A stretch of 64,000 nt of DNA, taken from assembly GCA_020832565.1 (NCBI GenBank), contig JAFIEI010000007.1, positions 40,318 through 104,317 of the forward strand, written 5' to 3'. How positions within the stretch are numbered: position 1 is the stretch's first letter; each line of letters starts with the position of its first letter. Both the position numbers and the translations under genes were made by a program. Shown here one piece after another: positions 1-8,230 of the stretch. The notes beneath the pieces were generated by a model, which ran no database searches, was not told where the DNA came from, and was given only the letters and a program-made list of their open reading frames with translations. The stretch is from Salinarimonas sp. Its GTDB lineage: Bacteria; Pseudomonadota; Alphaproteobacteria; Rhizobiales; Beijerinckiaceae.

Positions 1-1204
1 TCAGCACCGGTATTTCGCCACCGGCCATGAAGCTTGCCGATTCGCCGGAAACGGCGACGAGTGTCGGTTCGGCGAGGGTCCGCGATACGCCCGCACGCTC
101 GAATGCCTGAAGGGTGGCGCGAACGTCGAAGCCGCTGCCGCCGAAACTCGCCGTATAGCTGCCCCGTGTGCTGTCGAGGCCGGGATTGAGCGGGAACAGG
201 GACGTCATGTCGTCGGACGAGAGTGTATTCCAGCCCACATTCGTCTGGATGCCGAACTGTTTGACCACCGCTCGGGCAACCTCGACCACGGCGACGCGCA
301 GCATCACCTGGTCCTGCTCCTCGATGGTCAGCGAATTGATCACCGCCCCGCGTCCGCTCAGGTCACCGCCCTGGCGTCCGACGAAGGCCTCGGCGATATC
401 GACTGCATGCTGTGCCTGGGTGGCGCTCGAAACCGAACCGGTGAGAATGATCGAATCACCGGCGGGCTGAACATCGATCCGCGCGCGGGGGAAGGAGCGG
501 CGCAGCGTATCGCGCAATTCGCCCAGCTCACGCCCGACGGAAACCTCCAGCGTAGCAAGCTGGCGGCCATCGGCATCAAAGATGAAGACCGAAGTCTCGC
601 CGTCTTCCTGGCCGATCAGGAAAATCTTGCGCGTCGAGCGTACGACCGCATTGGCGACGGCAGGATTGGCGACGAAGACCTCCTTGGCGTCGCGTGGCAG
701 ATCGACGATCACCGATTTGCCGATACCGAGCCCGATGCGCCGCGTCCGCTGACCCTCGTGATCGCCGATCCGCACGACCGAATCGCCATCGAATGACTGG
801 TCCGCCCATTGCGAGGACTGACCCTTCCCGAAGCCGCCCTGATTGCGCGGATCGAAGTCCTTCGCCAGCACGGTGGTCGGAGCCATGTGGAGGAGGAGCG
901 CCGTGGCGGCGCAGGCCAGAGAGGGTGCTGCGAGGCGCCATGCCCCAAAACTCGCGCCGCGCCTGCGCATCCGAGCCGGGGACAGTTCGCCGGGATCGAC
1001 TGCAGGTGCACCATCTTGGGTTCCGTTCCGGAGCGGAGTGGTCGCTGCGGCTTTTCTTGCTGCTGTCATGGCTGCTCTCTCTCGCAGGGAACGGGCGGCG
1101 AGGCCTGTATCCGGTGCCGGGGCCTGGGAGCGGACCGATGCCGTCCGGCTCAGCCGGAGATGGTCACGGATGGGTTTGTGCATGGAGGGCTGAGATTCGG
1201 ACAT
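1..1204 (-). CDS. cpaC: Tad pilus outer-membrane secretin CpaC (partial, C-terminus beyond window)
   Basis: Outer-membrane channel of the Tad/Flp pilus machine. About 401 residues are visible before the window edge cuts the secretin domain. A hydrophobic signal stretch lies at about residues 88-114, ending ...TVLA before KDFD. The pilus-formation N-terminal domain follows at about 157-225 (GIGKSVIVDLPRDAKEVFVA), then a BON-like domain at about 225-290, then the start of the secretin fold. The first ATG (1204) is 7 bp after the cpaB stop and fits an operon. In-frame ATGs at 1069 (better purine-rich Shine-Dalgarno) and 970 (gives a normal-length signal peptide) are alternatives. Identity is firm; the start is not. 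Confidence 0.88.
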   Translation of the reverse strand, partial: MSESQPSMHKPIRDHLRLSRTASVRSQAPAPDTGLAARSLRERAAMTAARKAAATTPLRNGTQDGAPAVDPGELSPARMRRRGASFGAWRLAAPSLACAATALLLHMAPTTVLAKDFDPRNQGGFGKGQSSQWADQSFDGDSVVRIGDHEGQRTRRIGLGIGKSVIVDLPRDAKEVFVANPAVANAVVRSTRKIFLIGQEDGETSVFIFDADGRQLATLEVSVGRELGELRDTLRRSFPRARIDVQPAGDSIILTGSVSSATQAQHAVDIAEAFVGRQGGDLSGRGAVINSLTIEEQDQVMLRVAVVEVARAVVKQFGIQTNVGWNTLSSDDMTSLFPLNPGLDSTRGSYTASFGGSGFDVRATLQAFERAGVSRTLAEPTLVAVSGESASFMAGGEIPVL

Positions 1205-1211
1205 GGCGGCC

Positions 1212-2009
1212 TCAGGGGGTCGTCGTCTGGCGTGGGATGCCGAAGCGCACCACGGTCAGGCCACGGCGGTCCTCGTCGAGTTCCTCCTCGCCGAGATCGG
1301 CATCGGCCAGGGACCGCAGGGCCAGGGAGACGTGGCCTGTGCGCTGCGCCAGTGTCACAGCCTCTGCCTGGGCCGGCGTGAGTTCGAGGGTCGCGGTTTC
1401 GCCGTCGGCGCTGGGATTTCCCTGCGCATCCGTTTGCACGTTCTTGCCAATGGCGAGGACGCGTATGTTGCGCAGAAGAATTTCCGTCGACTGCTGGTCG
1501 CCCTGACCGCCGGCATCGTCGGTACGGAATGTGCGCAGCACGTCGACTCTATCATTTGGCAGAATGAAGCCGCCCGCAGTCGACGAGCCGCGCGTATCAA
1601 TCGAGATCGCCACGGCCCGTTTGCCTGCCGGCAGGATAGCGGACATGAAGCCGCCATTCTCCGACTGGATCAGGCGTTCGCGGCGAATCGGTTCGCCGGC
1701 AAGTATCTGGCTGCGCGCCAGGGAACCGGCGATATCGTCGAGGGCGTCGGGCCCGCCGGAGCGGGTGATCAGACCCACGGGAACCGAATCCGCAGGCCAG
1801 TTCTGCCAGCGCAGATCCGCTCGGTTCAACCGCCGTCCCATCGGCAGATCGGCTGCCGCAACAAGGACTTCGGTGGTCGGCGCCGAGGGCTCCGATACCG
1901 TCACGACTTCTCTCGGAGGCGGCGGCTCGTTGCCGCCGCGCATCAGGAACATGGCGCCTATACCGGCGGTGACGGCGATGCCGAGGACGACAATCTGGGC
2001 TCGTTTCAT
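1212..2009 (-). CDS. cpaB: Flp pilus assembly protein CpaB (RcpC/SAF domain)
   Basis: 265-residue periplasmic pilus assembly protein, usual length for CpaB/RcpC. An N-terminal membrane anchor (about residues 5-23, IVVLGIAVTAGIGAMFLM) is followed by a Pro-rich spacer, an SAF domain at about 44-110 (VLVAAADLPMGRRLNRADL) and an RcpC-type domain to the C-terminus with the conserved LPNDRVDVL segment. CpaB is thought to work with the CpaC secretin at the outer membrane, and cpaC follows after 7 bp, so they are cotranscribed. No clear Shine-Dalgarno is visible before the ATG. A CtrA-like TCAA-N7-TTAA site lies 57 bp upstream. The prepilin peptidase gene cpaA, often between pilin and cpaB, is absent here. 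Confidence 0.9.
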   Translation of the reverse strand: MKRAQIVVLGIAVTAGIGAMFLMRGGNEPPPPREVVTVSEPSAPTTEVLVAAADLPMGRRLNRADLRWQNWPADSVPVGLITRSGGPDALDDIAGSLARSQILAGEPIRRERLIQSENGGFMSAILPAGKRAVAISIDTRGSSTAGGFILPNDRVDVLRTFRTDDAGGQGDQQSTEILLRNIRVLAIGKNVQTDAQGNPSADGETATLELTPAQAEAVTLAQRTGHVSLALRSLADADLGEEELDEDRRGLTVVRFGIPRQTTTP

Positions 2010-2409
2010 GGCAGCTTAAATCCACGCGTCGCTTGTGTTGACGCCCGAATTCGAACACGCAATCGTCAACTTATGGTTAATCAGACGTATCAACCCGCAG
2101 AAACAGGCAAAAAAAATCAACCAAGGGATGCGCGGGATGTGCCGCGAACCGCTGAAACGCTTAAACTTGCGGTAGTTCGCCTCGAGACGTGTTGCAATTT
2201 TTGATGATGTAAGGCGCGGGTGGTTCCCGCTGCGATACCGCTGCCGGAAATACCGTGCAAGATGCCATTCGGTTCATGCCAACAAGGCACCGTATCGTCG
2301 GGCCGACATGAACAGAGGCTCGGCACGATAGCGGACCGGGCGTATACCAGTGCGGGAAATGGGCGTGTTGCCCTGGAAGGTTATCGGGAGAACGGTAGCG
2401 AAAACGCGA
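2010..2409. other. 400-bp intergenic stretch between cpaB and the Flp pilin gene
   Basis: No credible gene. It holds an imperfect CtrA-like box (2066-2080), probably the promoter region of cpaB on the minus strand, and a run of eight T residues on the minus strand near 2109-2117 preceded by a weak CGCGG/CCGCG hairpin, which could be a terminator for the pilin transcript. Confidence 0.5.
2066..2080. promoter_or_regulatory. CtrA-like box upstream of cpaB
   Basis: Sequence TCAA-N7-TTAA, one mismatch from the alphaproteobacterial CtrA consensus TTAA-N7-TTAA, 57 bp upstream of the cpaB ATG. CtrA control of pilus genes is established in Caulobacter; binding here is inferred from the motif only. 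Confidence 0.35.
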
Positions 2410-2604
2410 TCAAGGATCGGGTTCGTTTCCCTGCAGGGCGACGGTGATCTGCTCGCTCACGAAGACATAGAGATCGAAAACCTCGGCACCGACGCTGCGT
2501 GCCCCCGCTACGACGACGATCGCCATAATGACTGCAATGACGGCGTACTCCGTCGCCGTCGAGCCGGAATCGTCAGATGCGACACGCGCGAGCAAGGCTT
2601 TCAC
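2410..2604 (-). CDS. Flp-type pilin, second and divergent copy
   Basis: 64-residue Flp family pilin. The class IVb prepilin signature is clear: a basic leader, then G/S-TATEY (cleavage after Gly14, Glu at +5), then one hydrophobic helix AVIAVIMAIVVVAGA. The GTG start at 2604 is chosen because GGAGG lies five bases upstream; the open frame runs further upstream but without coding character. The tail is longer and more acidic (ending NEPDP) than in the neighbouring pilin at 2790-2966, so it may be a minor pilin. It follows that gene on the same strand after 185 bp that contains two perfect hairpins, so it is probably expressed at a lower level. Confidence 0.82.
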   Translation of the reverse strand: MKALLARVASDDSGSTATEYAVIAVIMAIVVVAGARSVGAEVFDLYVFVSEQITVALQGNEPDP

Positions 2605-2729
2605 ATCAACCTCCGTGCGTCGAACATGCGCTTTCGCGCGCCGGATTAAGTGTCGCGCGAAATGAGACTGGTCGTTCGCGCCGAATGCTTGGCCGTCGGA
2701 CTGACAGACGGGCAATCAGAAATGATCGC

Positions 2730-2757
2730 GACAGCGCGCCGTAGTCGGCGCGCTGTC
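2730..2757 (-). terminator. Perfect 12-bp hairpin after the major pilin gene
   Basis: Inverted repeat with 12-bp arms (GACAGCGCGCCG) and a 4-base loop, read on the minus strand about 33 bp after the pilin stop codon. A second perfect hairpin (CGCCTGAA/TTCAGGCG, 2-base loop) lies at 2764-2781, between it and the pilin. There is no long U tract. Likely a terminator, or an mRNA-stabilising 3' end that lets some transcription reach the second pilin. Confidence 0.6.
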
Positions 2758-2789
2758 CTGTAACGCCTGAAGGTTCAGGCGCTGGCGGA

Positions 2790-2966
2790 TCAGTCGCCAG
2801 CGCCGCCGATGGCAGTGCTGACCGCTTCGAACGTGGAGTCGAGTTCGTTGCCGAGCAGACGCAGGGCGCCGATGATCACGACGGCAATGAGGGCGGCGAT
2901 CAGGCCATACTCGATGGCGGTGGCGCCGGATTCGTCATTTGCGAAACGGGAAAAAAGGTTCTTCAT
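2790..2966 (-). CDS. Flp pilin, probable major subunit
   Basis: 58-residue Flp/PilA-type pilin, too short for standard ORF cut-offs but unmistakable. A short basic leader MKNLFSRFANDESG is followed by the cleavage site G/ATAIEYGLIA and one hydrophobic helix LIAALIAVVIIGAL. The prepilin peptidase would cut after Gly14, leaving a 44-residue mature pilin with Glu at +5. AGGAG lies nine bases before the ATG. It heads the minus-strand run pilin - pilin - cpaB - cpaC and is followed at once by strong hairpins, as expected for a highly expressed structural subunit. The upstream 450 bp are AT-rich and probably hold its promoter. Confidence 0.92.
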   Translation of the reverse strand: MKNLFSRFANDESGATAIEYGLIAALIAVVIIGALRLLGNELDSTFEAVSTAIGGAGD

Positions 2967-3417
2967 GGTATTTAAGCTCCTGTCACGGTTGCCTGTTGAA
3001 ATCCCCGCCGTCGCGCCGCAGCACGCCGCCGAGAACGAGTAGCAATGTAGGAGGGCTCTGTTTCAATGAAGTTAATTTGGTCGTCGAAACGAATTAATAC
3101 TTGAAATCAGACCCGGATGGTTAACAAATAGCTGAGTAATCATTTGATAGGGATATTCACGTCTCCTTAATGCTTGGCAGAATGCGCGAAGACATTCATG
3201 ACTAATCAAAAGTTAAAACTTAGTAGAGCGGCAATCTGCAACATGCAGACGTACCTGCCCGGCGCCAAACAGCGCTTAATGCAATATAGCAGCATTAAAC
3301 AGAAAATGCGACCTTTGCGCGAAAAAATTTGATCAATGCCGGGTGATTAGCCATTCGTTCACCATTCGCCGGTAGAACGGTCTCGTGATTCCAAGAGACC
3401 GCGAAGTGAGCGAAATC
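2967..3417. other. 451-bp AT-rich divergent control region
   Basis: No gene. The centre (about 3045-3340) is much richer in A+T than its surroundings and lies between the divergent pilin gene and the secretin-N-domain gene. It contains an inverted repeat TTAATGC-N9-GCATTAA at 3276-3298 and several isolated TTAA half-sites. Most likely a bidirectional promoter with operator sites. Confidence 0.55.
3276..3298. promoter_or_regulatory. Operator-like inverted repeat TTAATGC-N9-GCATTAA
   Basis: Perfect 7-bp arms separated by 9 bp, 120 bp upstream of the secretin-N-domain gene. Symmetry and position suggest a dimer-binding site; the protein is unknown. Confidence 0.4.
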
Positions 3418-4197
3418 ATGGCGCCTCGGTTGAAACGCGTAATTCGTCCCGCCCGTCTGACCCGTCCGCTGGGTATCGCGGTCGTATCTGCTGCGGCGCT
3501 GGGGCTCTTCATGATCTACCAGCCGCCCTGGCAGGCCACGGCGCAGGAGGCGGAGACGTCGCCGGCCGAGACGACAGGCGCTCCCGCGCAATCATCTGCT
3601 GCGCAGGCCTCTGGAGATTCCGATAGGCAATCTTCCGAGCAGGTCGCGCAGGCATCAGGCCCGCGCAACGTCAGTGACGCGCCTTATGCCTCCGGCGAAC
3701 CGCGCCCGAATGCGGCGGCGGAGCAAGTGCAGGCGGAAGAACTCGCCCCTGCGGCGCAAACCCTTACGATTCCGTCCGGAGCAGCCGCGACGGCGCCCGG
3801 CGCGGGGGTTGCCGTCGAAAACGGTGCCTTCGTCGTACATGTCGATCATGCCAAGGTCGTGCGCCTGCCCGAGCGCACCCAGACCGTCATCGTCGGCAAT
3901 CCGATCATCGCGGATGTCACTGTGCAACGAAACGGCATTCTCGTCGTCACCGGCAAGAGCTTCGGCTCGACCAACATGATCGCCCTCGATGGTGCGGGCG
4001 CGCTCCTCGCCGAATCGATGATCAGCGTGCAGGCGCCGCAGGACTCGGTGGTGACCGTCCAGCGCGGACTCAACCGCGAATCCTACTCCTGTACGCCGAC
4101 TTGTCAGCCTTCCCTGCAACTCGGCGACAATCCAGGCTTCTTCGACGGCGTCGGCGCGCAGGCGACACAGCGCAACGAACTGGCCACCCGCCGCTGA
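3418..4197 (+). CDS. Pilus assembly protein with stand-alone secretin N-terminal domain
   Basis: 259-residue exported protein. It has a basic start, a hydrophobic signal (about residues 19-35, GIAVVSAAALGLFMI) and a long low-complexity Ala/Gln/Glu region. The Pilus-formation N-terminal domain known from CpaC lies at about residues 130-205 (HVDHAKVVRLPERTQTVIVGNP ... GILVVTGKSFGSTNMI). The C-terminal tail has a paired-cysteine motif SYSCTPTCQPSLQLGD. The BON and secretin domains are absent, so it cannot form the channel; it may cap or align the CpaC secretin. The ATG at 3418 is preferred; an in-frame GTG at 3385 is possible. It stands alone between AT-rich regions and ends at a strong terminator. 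Confidence 0.75.
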   Translation: MAPRLKRVIRPARLTRPLGIAVVSAAALGLFMIYQPPWQATAQEAETSPAETTGAPAQSSAAQASGDSDRQSSEQVAQASGPRNVSDAPYASGEPRPNAAAEQVQAEELAPAAQTLTIPSGAAATAPGAGVAVENGAFVVHVDHAKVVRLPERTQTVIVGNPIIADVTVQRNGILVVTGKSFGSTNMIALDGAGALLAESMISVQAPQDSVVTVQRGLNRESYSCTPTCQPSLQLGDNPGFFDGVGAQATQRNELATRR

Positions 4198-4220
4198 CCG
4201 GTGCCGCCGGGTCGGGATTG

Positions 4221-4260
4221 ACCGTCGCCTCCTTCGGGGATGCGACGGTTTTCGTTTTTC
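4221..4260 (+). terminator. Rho-independent terminator of the secretin-N-domain gene
   Basis: ACCGTCGC/GCGACGGT outer stem, an inner stem closed by a TTCG loop, followed by TTTTCGTTTTTC. A textbook intrinsic terminator. Confidence 0.88.
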
Positions 4261-4296
4261 TGCTGTGCATAGAAAATTCTGATAAAATTAGTAAAG

Positions 4297-4345
4297 TGCA
4301 TATTATATGTATTTTTATTAATTTAAATAAATTTTAGTATATGCA
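4297..4345. promoter_or_regulatory. AT-rich block with TGCATAT/ATATGCA arms
   Basis: 49 bp of almost pure A+T bounded by 7-bp inverted arms in an otherwise GC-rich genome, upstream of the TadE-type genes. Such islands are favoured by MucR/Ros-type and other AT-binding silencers of Rhizobiales; that link is inference. Confidence 0.35.
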
Positions 4346-4509
4346 AATCCACACAATTTTTGATAATGTCAACGCGAAGCGGCCAGGGTTTCATCATTCC
4401 AGATAACGCTCAGGCAATCATTTCAGGCTATTCAGGACCAGCTTCACGGATTGGTCCGACGCAGCGAATGCCGCAGATGGGCTCGTGTGACGAGACGAGG
4501 ATGCGATCG

Positions 4510-5139
4510 ATGAATAGTGCAGGGTCAAGTGATGCGCCCGGCATCAGCCGGACCGAAAGCCCGGTCGAAAGACCGTTTGCTGCTGCTGCCGACCGGCGAA
4601 AGAGCCTCCGGCGCAGGCTGATCCTGCGCCATTTTCTGAAGAATCGCGAAGGCGCGACTGCCGTCGAATTCGCTCTCGTCGCGCTACCGTTCTTCGGTAT
4701 CATCTTCGCCATTATCGAAGTTGCGCTGACCTTCTGGGCCACGCAGGTCCTCGAGAATGCCGTCGCGGACGCTTCCCGGCAGATCTATACGGGCCAGTTC
4801 CAGACATCCGGCGGCCAGAGCGCCGAGGCCTTCCGAGACGAGGTCTGCTCGCGGGTCACCGCCTTGTTCAACTGCAACGACCTCGTAGAAATCGACGTCC
4901 GTTCCTTCCCGAATTTTCCCGGCGCGACCCTGCCGCCGCCGGTGGATGATGACGGGGAGTTCGATGCTTCCGATTTCGGCTACCAGCCCACTGGCCCCGA
5001 CGACATCGTCGTGGTGCGTGCCGCGATGGCCTATCCCGCCTTCGTCGGCATTCTCGGCAAGCGCGAGACGCAGCTCAGCGGCGGCCGGCGCCTGATCATG
5101 GCCACATCGGCCTTCCGCAACGAACCGTTCACACAATGA
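4510..5139 (+). CDS. TadE-family pseudopilin
   Basis: 209-residue TadE/TadF-type pseudopilin of the Tad pilus. After a long basic N-terminal region (RRKSLRRRLILRHFLKNRE) comes the type IVb-like cleavage motif G/ATAVEFALVALPFF, with Glu at +5 and a hydrophobic helix (FFGIIFAIIEVALTF). The remainder is a periplasmic domain with the common N-terminal segment ATQVLENAVADASRQIYTGQ. The start at 4510 is chosen over upstream in-frame starts (4360, 4366) because of a GAGG at good distance and because the sequence upstream looks non-coding. Its stop overlaps the ATG of the next open frame (ATGA), so the two pseudopilins form one transcription unit. Confidence 0.85.
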   Translation: MNSAGSSDAPGISRTESPVERPFAAAADRRKSLRRRLILRHFLKNREGATAVEFALVALPFFGIIFAIIEVALTFWATQVLENAVADASRQIYTGQFQTSGGQSAEAFRDEVCSRVTALFNCNDLVEIDVRSFPNFPGATLPPPVDDDGEFDASDFGYQPTGPDDIVVVRAAMAYPAFVGILGKRETQLSGGRRLIMATSAFRNEPFTQ

Positions 5140-5147
5140 GGGCGGCC

Positions 5148-5804
5148 ATGACCCGATATATCAAGTGTTCAATGAGACGTGTCAGGGCAGGTCGCGGGAT
5201 CGGCGGTGCGCTGCGCTATCGTTGCCACATGATCGCCGACGAGTGTCGTGGAACGTGGCGGCGCATCCGGAAATTCCCCCTCGCCACCGCAGGTGTCGCG
5301 GCCGTCGAATTCGCCATGATCCTGCCGGTCATGCTGCTCCTATTCCTCGGCATGTCCGAGGTCACGCAAGGGGTCAACATCAACCGCAAGGTCACCATCC
5401 TCTCACGCACCATCGCGGATATCACCAGCCGCTCTTCCGACGGAATCAACAATGCCCAGATGGAGGAGATATTCGACGCGGCACTTTCGGTCATGGCGCC
5501 CTACGATATTTCCCGCGTGACGATGCGTGTCTCCTCGGTCGTCGTCGAAGATGACGATGGCCCGGTCGGGCGTGTGTGCTGGAGCGATGGGCGCGACATG
5601 GCGCCACTCGGCCAAGACAGCACAGTCGATATCCCGGCCGGCTTCGCCATTCCGGGTACGAGCTTCATCCTCGCGGAAGTCGGCAATGTCTATACGCCGA
5701 TGATCGGCTATGCCATAACCGGCGATCTCCAGCTCGGCGAGATAACGCCGTGGCCGGTCCGCAATGTCGACGAGATCCCCCGCAACAACACATCCTGCCT
5801 GTAA
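5148..5804 (+). CDS. TadE/TadG-like pilus assembly protein
   Basis: 218-residue TadE-like protein. A basic region (TWRRIRKFP) precedes TAGVAAVEFAMILPVMLLLF, the TadE-like pseudopilin signature with Glu at the +5-equivalent position and one membrane helix. A mostly extracytoplasmic domain follows, ending in a lone Cys-Leu. The ATG at 5148 has GAGGG in front; the ATG at 5136 overlaps the upstream stop and is the alternative. It is translationally linked to the preceding TadE gene. Such proteins are probably minor pseudopilins needed for pilus initiation. Confidence 0.8.
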   Translation: MTRYIKCSMRRVRAGRGIGGALRYRCHMIADECRGTWRRIRKFPLATAGVAAVEFAMILPVMLLLFLGMSEVTQGVNINRKVTILSRTIADITSRSSDGINNAQMEEIFDAALSVMAPYDISRVTMRVSSVVVEDDDGPVGRVCWSDGRDMAPLGQDSTVDIPAGFAIPGTSFILAEVGNVYTPMIGYAITGDLQLGEITPWPVRNVDEIPRNNTSCL

Positions 5805-5870
5805 GCGGGCACGCAGTCATGAACTGCATTTGATGCATCGGGCCTCGCTCGGCTCCGAACGCCCGCCGCC

Positions 5871-7589
5871 TCACCGCCCGTCCGCGAGATGGCGCCGTAG
5901 CCGTTCCAGGTTGCGTCCGTCCCAATCCGGTCCGTCGGGCCACAGGCTGAAATCGATCACCGCATGCCAGGCGGTTACGTAATGCTCGGGGGCATAGCCG
6001 TGGCCGTAGCCCAGCGGCGCCGCACGGGCGGAAGTGATATCCGCCAACAATTGCAGCATGGTGACGACCGGTATCCAGCGCAATTGCGGTGACAGGTCCG
6101 GGCCGCGCGGCTCGCGCAGCCAGTCCGGGCGCCGCCATGCCGTCTCGGGGCTGAAGAAGGTGATCGGATCGCTCGCATATTGGAGATACACGATCCGCAA
6201 TGGCCCCCATGGCGCGAAGTCGCGTTCGGGCAGGCCCGGATCGCCGAAGCCGTTCTGGTTGGCGAAGCGGATCACCGCGCCGTCACGAAACCGCGGCAGC
6301 CAGGCGGGGGAACCGGGGAGGCGTTCGCGTGTCGCCGTGTTCCAGGTCCGGCTGGGGAAGGGCGGCCCGCTCCATAATGCGCCCTGATAGGGATCGCCGA
6401 TCACGTCGAACAGATCCGCCGAAAGGTCGGAATTCATCGCGCCGAGCGACAATCCGTGCAGATAGAGCTTCGGGCGACTCTCCTCCGGCAGTTCGCGCCA
6501 GTAATCATAGATCTTCGTGAATACCGCGCGGGCCGAATCGGCGCCGTATTCCGGCTCGACGAGGAGCGTCAGCCAACTCGCCATATACGAGTACTGCACC
6601 GCGACGGTCGCGACGTCGCCGGCGGTGAGGTATTCCAGCGCGCGGATCGCACTGGGGTCGATCCATCCGGTGCCGGTCGGCGTGGCGATCACCAGCATCT
6701 CGCGTTCGAATGCGTCGGTGCGCTGCAACTCGGCCAGGGCGAGCCGGGCCCGGTCCTCGATCGTCTCGCCTGCAGCCAGGCCGACATAGAGGCGAATCGG
6801 GGCCGTTGCGCCATCGGCATGGAAAGCGGCAAGCCGGTCGAACGGGGTTACGCCGCTGACGAAGTTGCGACCGGTGCGCCCGAGCTCCATCCATTCGACA
6901 TGCGACTGTGCCGATCCGGAAAGCAGGGGATTCGCCGGTGCGGCGAGATCGTCCGGGATGAATGCATCGAGCTGCCGGAAGGAGCTGTCGGCCATGCGCA
7001 GCGCTCCGGAGAAAAGCAGGCCGTTTGCGAGCGTCCAGACCAGCACCGCGACGACGGTGAAGCCGGCAAGGGCGGCGACGCGTGCGGGCATCAGGCGGGT
7101 CATGAGGCGCGCGAGAGCATGCCCGGTCAGGATGAACAGCCGGGCCAATCCGATGCACAGCGCGAAAACGGCCAGGGCGATGCCGACGATCCGGAAGGAG
7201 CGCACGCCGTCGACCGGATCCATGTCCATCGCCGCCCGGACGCCGTTCTGCCATCCCGATGCCAGTTGCAGGAAGCTGATTGCAATAACGAGGCAGATCA
7301 CGGTCGCAGCGAGGCGTGCCCGGCGTACATGTGTCGGCGAGGCTTCGGGCAGGGTGAGGAAACGCCACGCGGCGCGCAGCATGACGCCGGTCAGATAGCC
7401 CACCGCGAAGGCGAAGCCGCCCAGCACGCCCTGGACGATTGCGCCGCGCGGAATCAGGCTGGGGGTCAGCGAAGCGGCAAAGAACAACGTGCCGAGGATC
7501 AGCCCAGTCGTACAGAAACTTCGCAGTGCTGACGCGCCCGCTCTCATGAGGCGCCGGCGAATCACGTCTCGCAGCCGTTCGTGATGCAT
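5871..7589 (-). CDS. Membrane alpha/beta-hydrolase of the DUF2319 type
   Basis: 572-residue protein with two parts. The N-terminal 200 residues hold five or so membrane helices (for example LILGTLFFAASLTPSLIP, LAATVICLVIAISFLQL, FTVVAVLVWTLANGLLF), matching the alpha/beta-hydrolase N-terminal membrane domain. The C-terminal half is a hydrolase domain with the nucleophile elbow GLSLG near residue 381 in the segment KLYLHGLSLGAMNS, and a late conserved PEHYVTAWHAVID segment that could supply the catalytic His. The GGAGG-N5-ATG start is clear. The substrate is unknown; known relatives are uncharacterised membrane hydrolases. It is transcribed alone, convergent with the TadG-like gene. Confidence 0.8.
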   Translation of the reverse strand: MHHERLRDVIRRRLMRAGASALRSFCTTGLILGTLFFAASLTPSLIPRGAIVQGVLGGFAFAVGYLTGVMLRAAWRFLTLPEASPTHVRRARLAATVICLVIAISFLQLASGWQNGVRAAMDMDPVDGVRSFRIVGIALAVFALCIGLARLFILTGHALARLMTRLMPARVAALAGFTVVAVLVWTLANGLLFSGALRMADSSFRQLDAFIPDDLAAPANPLLSGSAQSHVEWMELGRTGRNFVSGVTPFDRLAAFHADGATAPIRLYVGLAAGETIEDRARLALAELQRTDAFEREMLVIATPTGTGWIDPSAIRALEYLTAGDVATVAVQYSYMASWLTLLVEPEYGADSARAVFTKIYDYWRELPEESRPKLYLHGLSLGAMNSDLSADLFDVIGDPYQGALWSGPPFPSRTWNTATRERLPGSPAWLPRFRDGAVIRFANQNGFGDPGLPERDFAPWGPLRIVYLQYASDPITFFSPETAWRRPDWLREPRGPDLSPQLRWIPVVTMLQLLADITSARAAPLGYGHGYAPEHYVTAWHAVIDFSLWPDGPDWDGRNLERLRRHLADGR

Positions 7590-8230
7590 ATTTCCTCCGT
7601 CGATGCGCCCGGCCCTCCCTCTTCGCGATCATCCTCCCCATCGCGGGGCCCGTCATCGGTTCGCTCCAGAAACGTTGATTGAACGCGATCACCACCGGGT
7701 TGTGCAAGGGGTGCCGCCGGCACGACCGCACGACGCGGTCGGGTGAACGAGGGCGCATGCCGATGCCGGGTATGGTATTTGTGCGCCGGACCGAAGGTGA
7801 CTTGCCGCAGCGTCACTGATTCGCCGGCGATCCGGCCTCACGCCCGGCTCGGGCCGATTCCGGGCAGGAAACGAGCGTCGTGCATGCGGTCATGCATGCG
7901 CTCACTCGGGGCGGCTCCCGGCACCCGGAGACGTTACGGGAAATGCCGTAGGGGATGCTGATCGTCGACACGCCTTAAAGGTTGCTATACGAATTTATTG
8001 CATCTTCATATTGGCATCGCGCTTCGGTTAGGGCATAGTCGCCACGCTTCCGCGCGAAAGCGCCGCAGGTCAACATGTGCGTCGGCGGACGTTCCCGCAC
8101 GTCCGGCTTGGCAATGCCAGATTTTGCGGAGTGGGTGGCGCGCACATTTTTGGGTAGTATCGTGTCGCCCGAATGGCACTCTCTACGCGGACGGGCGTCC
8201 GGAAGCCAGTATCGAACGAAGGGGGTCTTT
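7590..8230. other. 641-bp intergenic region between the hydrolase and merR genes
   Basis: No credible coding sequence: the open frames here have no recognisable domain or Shine-Dalgarno. It contains a perfect 7-bp hairpin (CGACCGC/GCGGTCG) at 7723-7741 and an AT-richer stretch near 7975-8015 that could hold the merR promoter. The divergent layout implies promoters for both flanking genes. Confidence 0.5.

Larger units (their letters stand above)
4198..4509. other. 312-bp intergenic stretch with terminator and extreme AT-rich block
   Basis: It begins with a rho-independent terminator (4221-4260). About 110 bp (4256-4370) of nearly pure A/T with TATAT and AATTTAAATAAATT runs follow, bounded by TGCATAT/ATATGCA arms at 4297-4345. 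The remainder leads to the TadE start. The open frame extends back to 4360, but its sequence there lacks coding character. Confidence 0.55.

Noticed and set aside
694..1506. Long plus-strand frame over cpaC and cpaB
   Set aside because: Antisense to cpaC/cpaB, which show complete domain motifs; the frame has Arg/Ser/Pro-rich composition and no family signature.
8075..8230. N-terminal extension of the MerR regulator
   Set aside because: The 52 residues before GTG 8231 have no MerR homology and no Shine-Dalgarno; the HTH starts normally without them.
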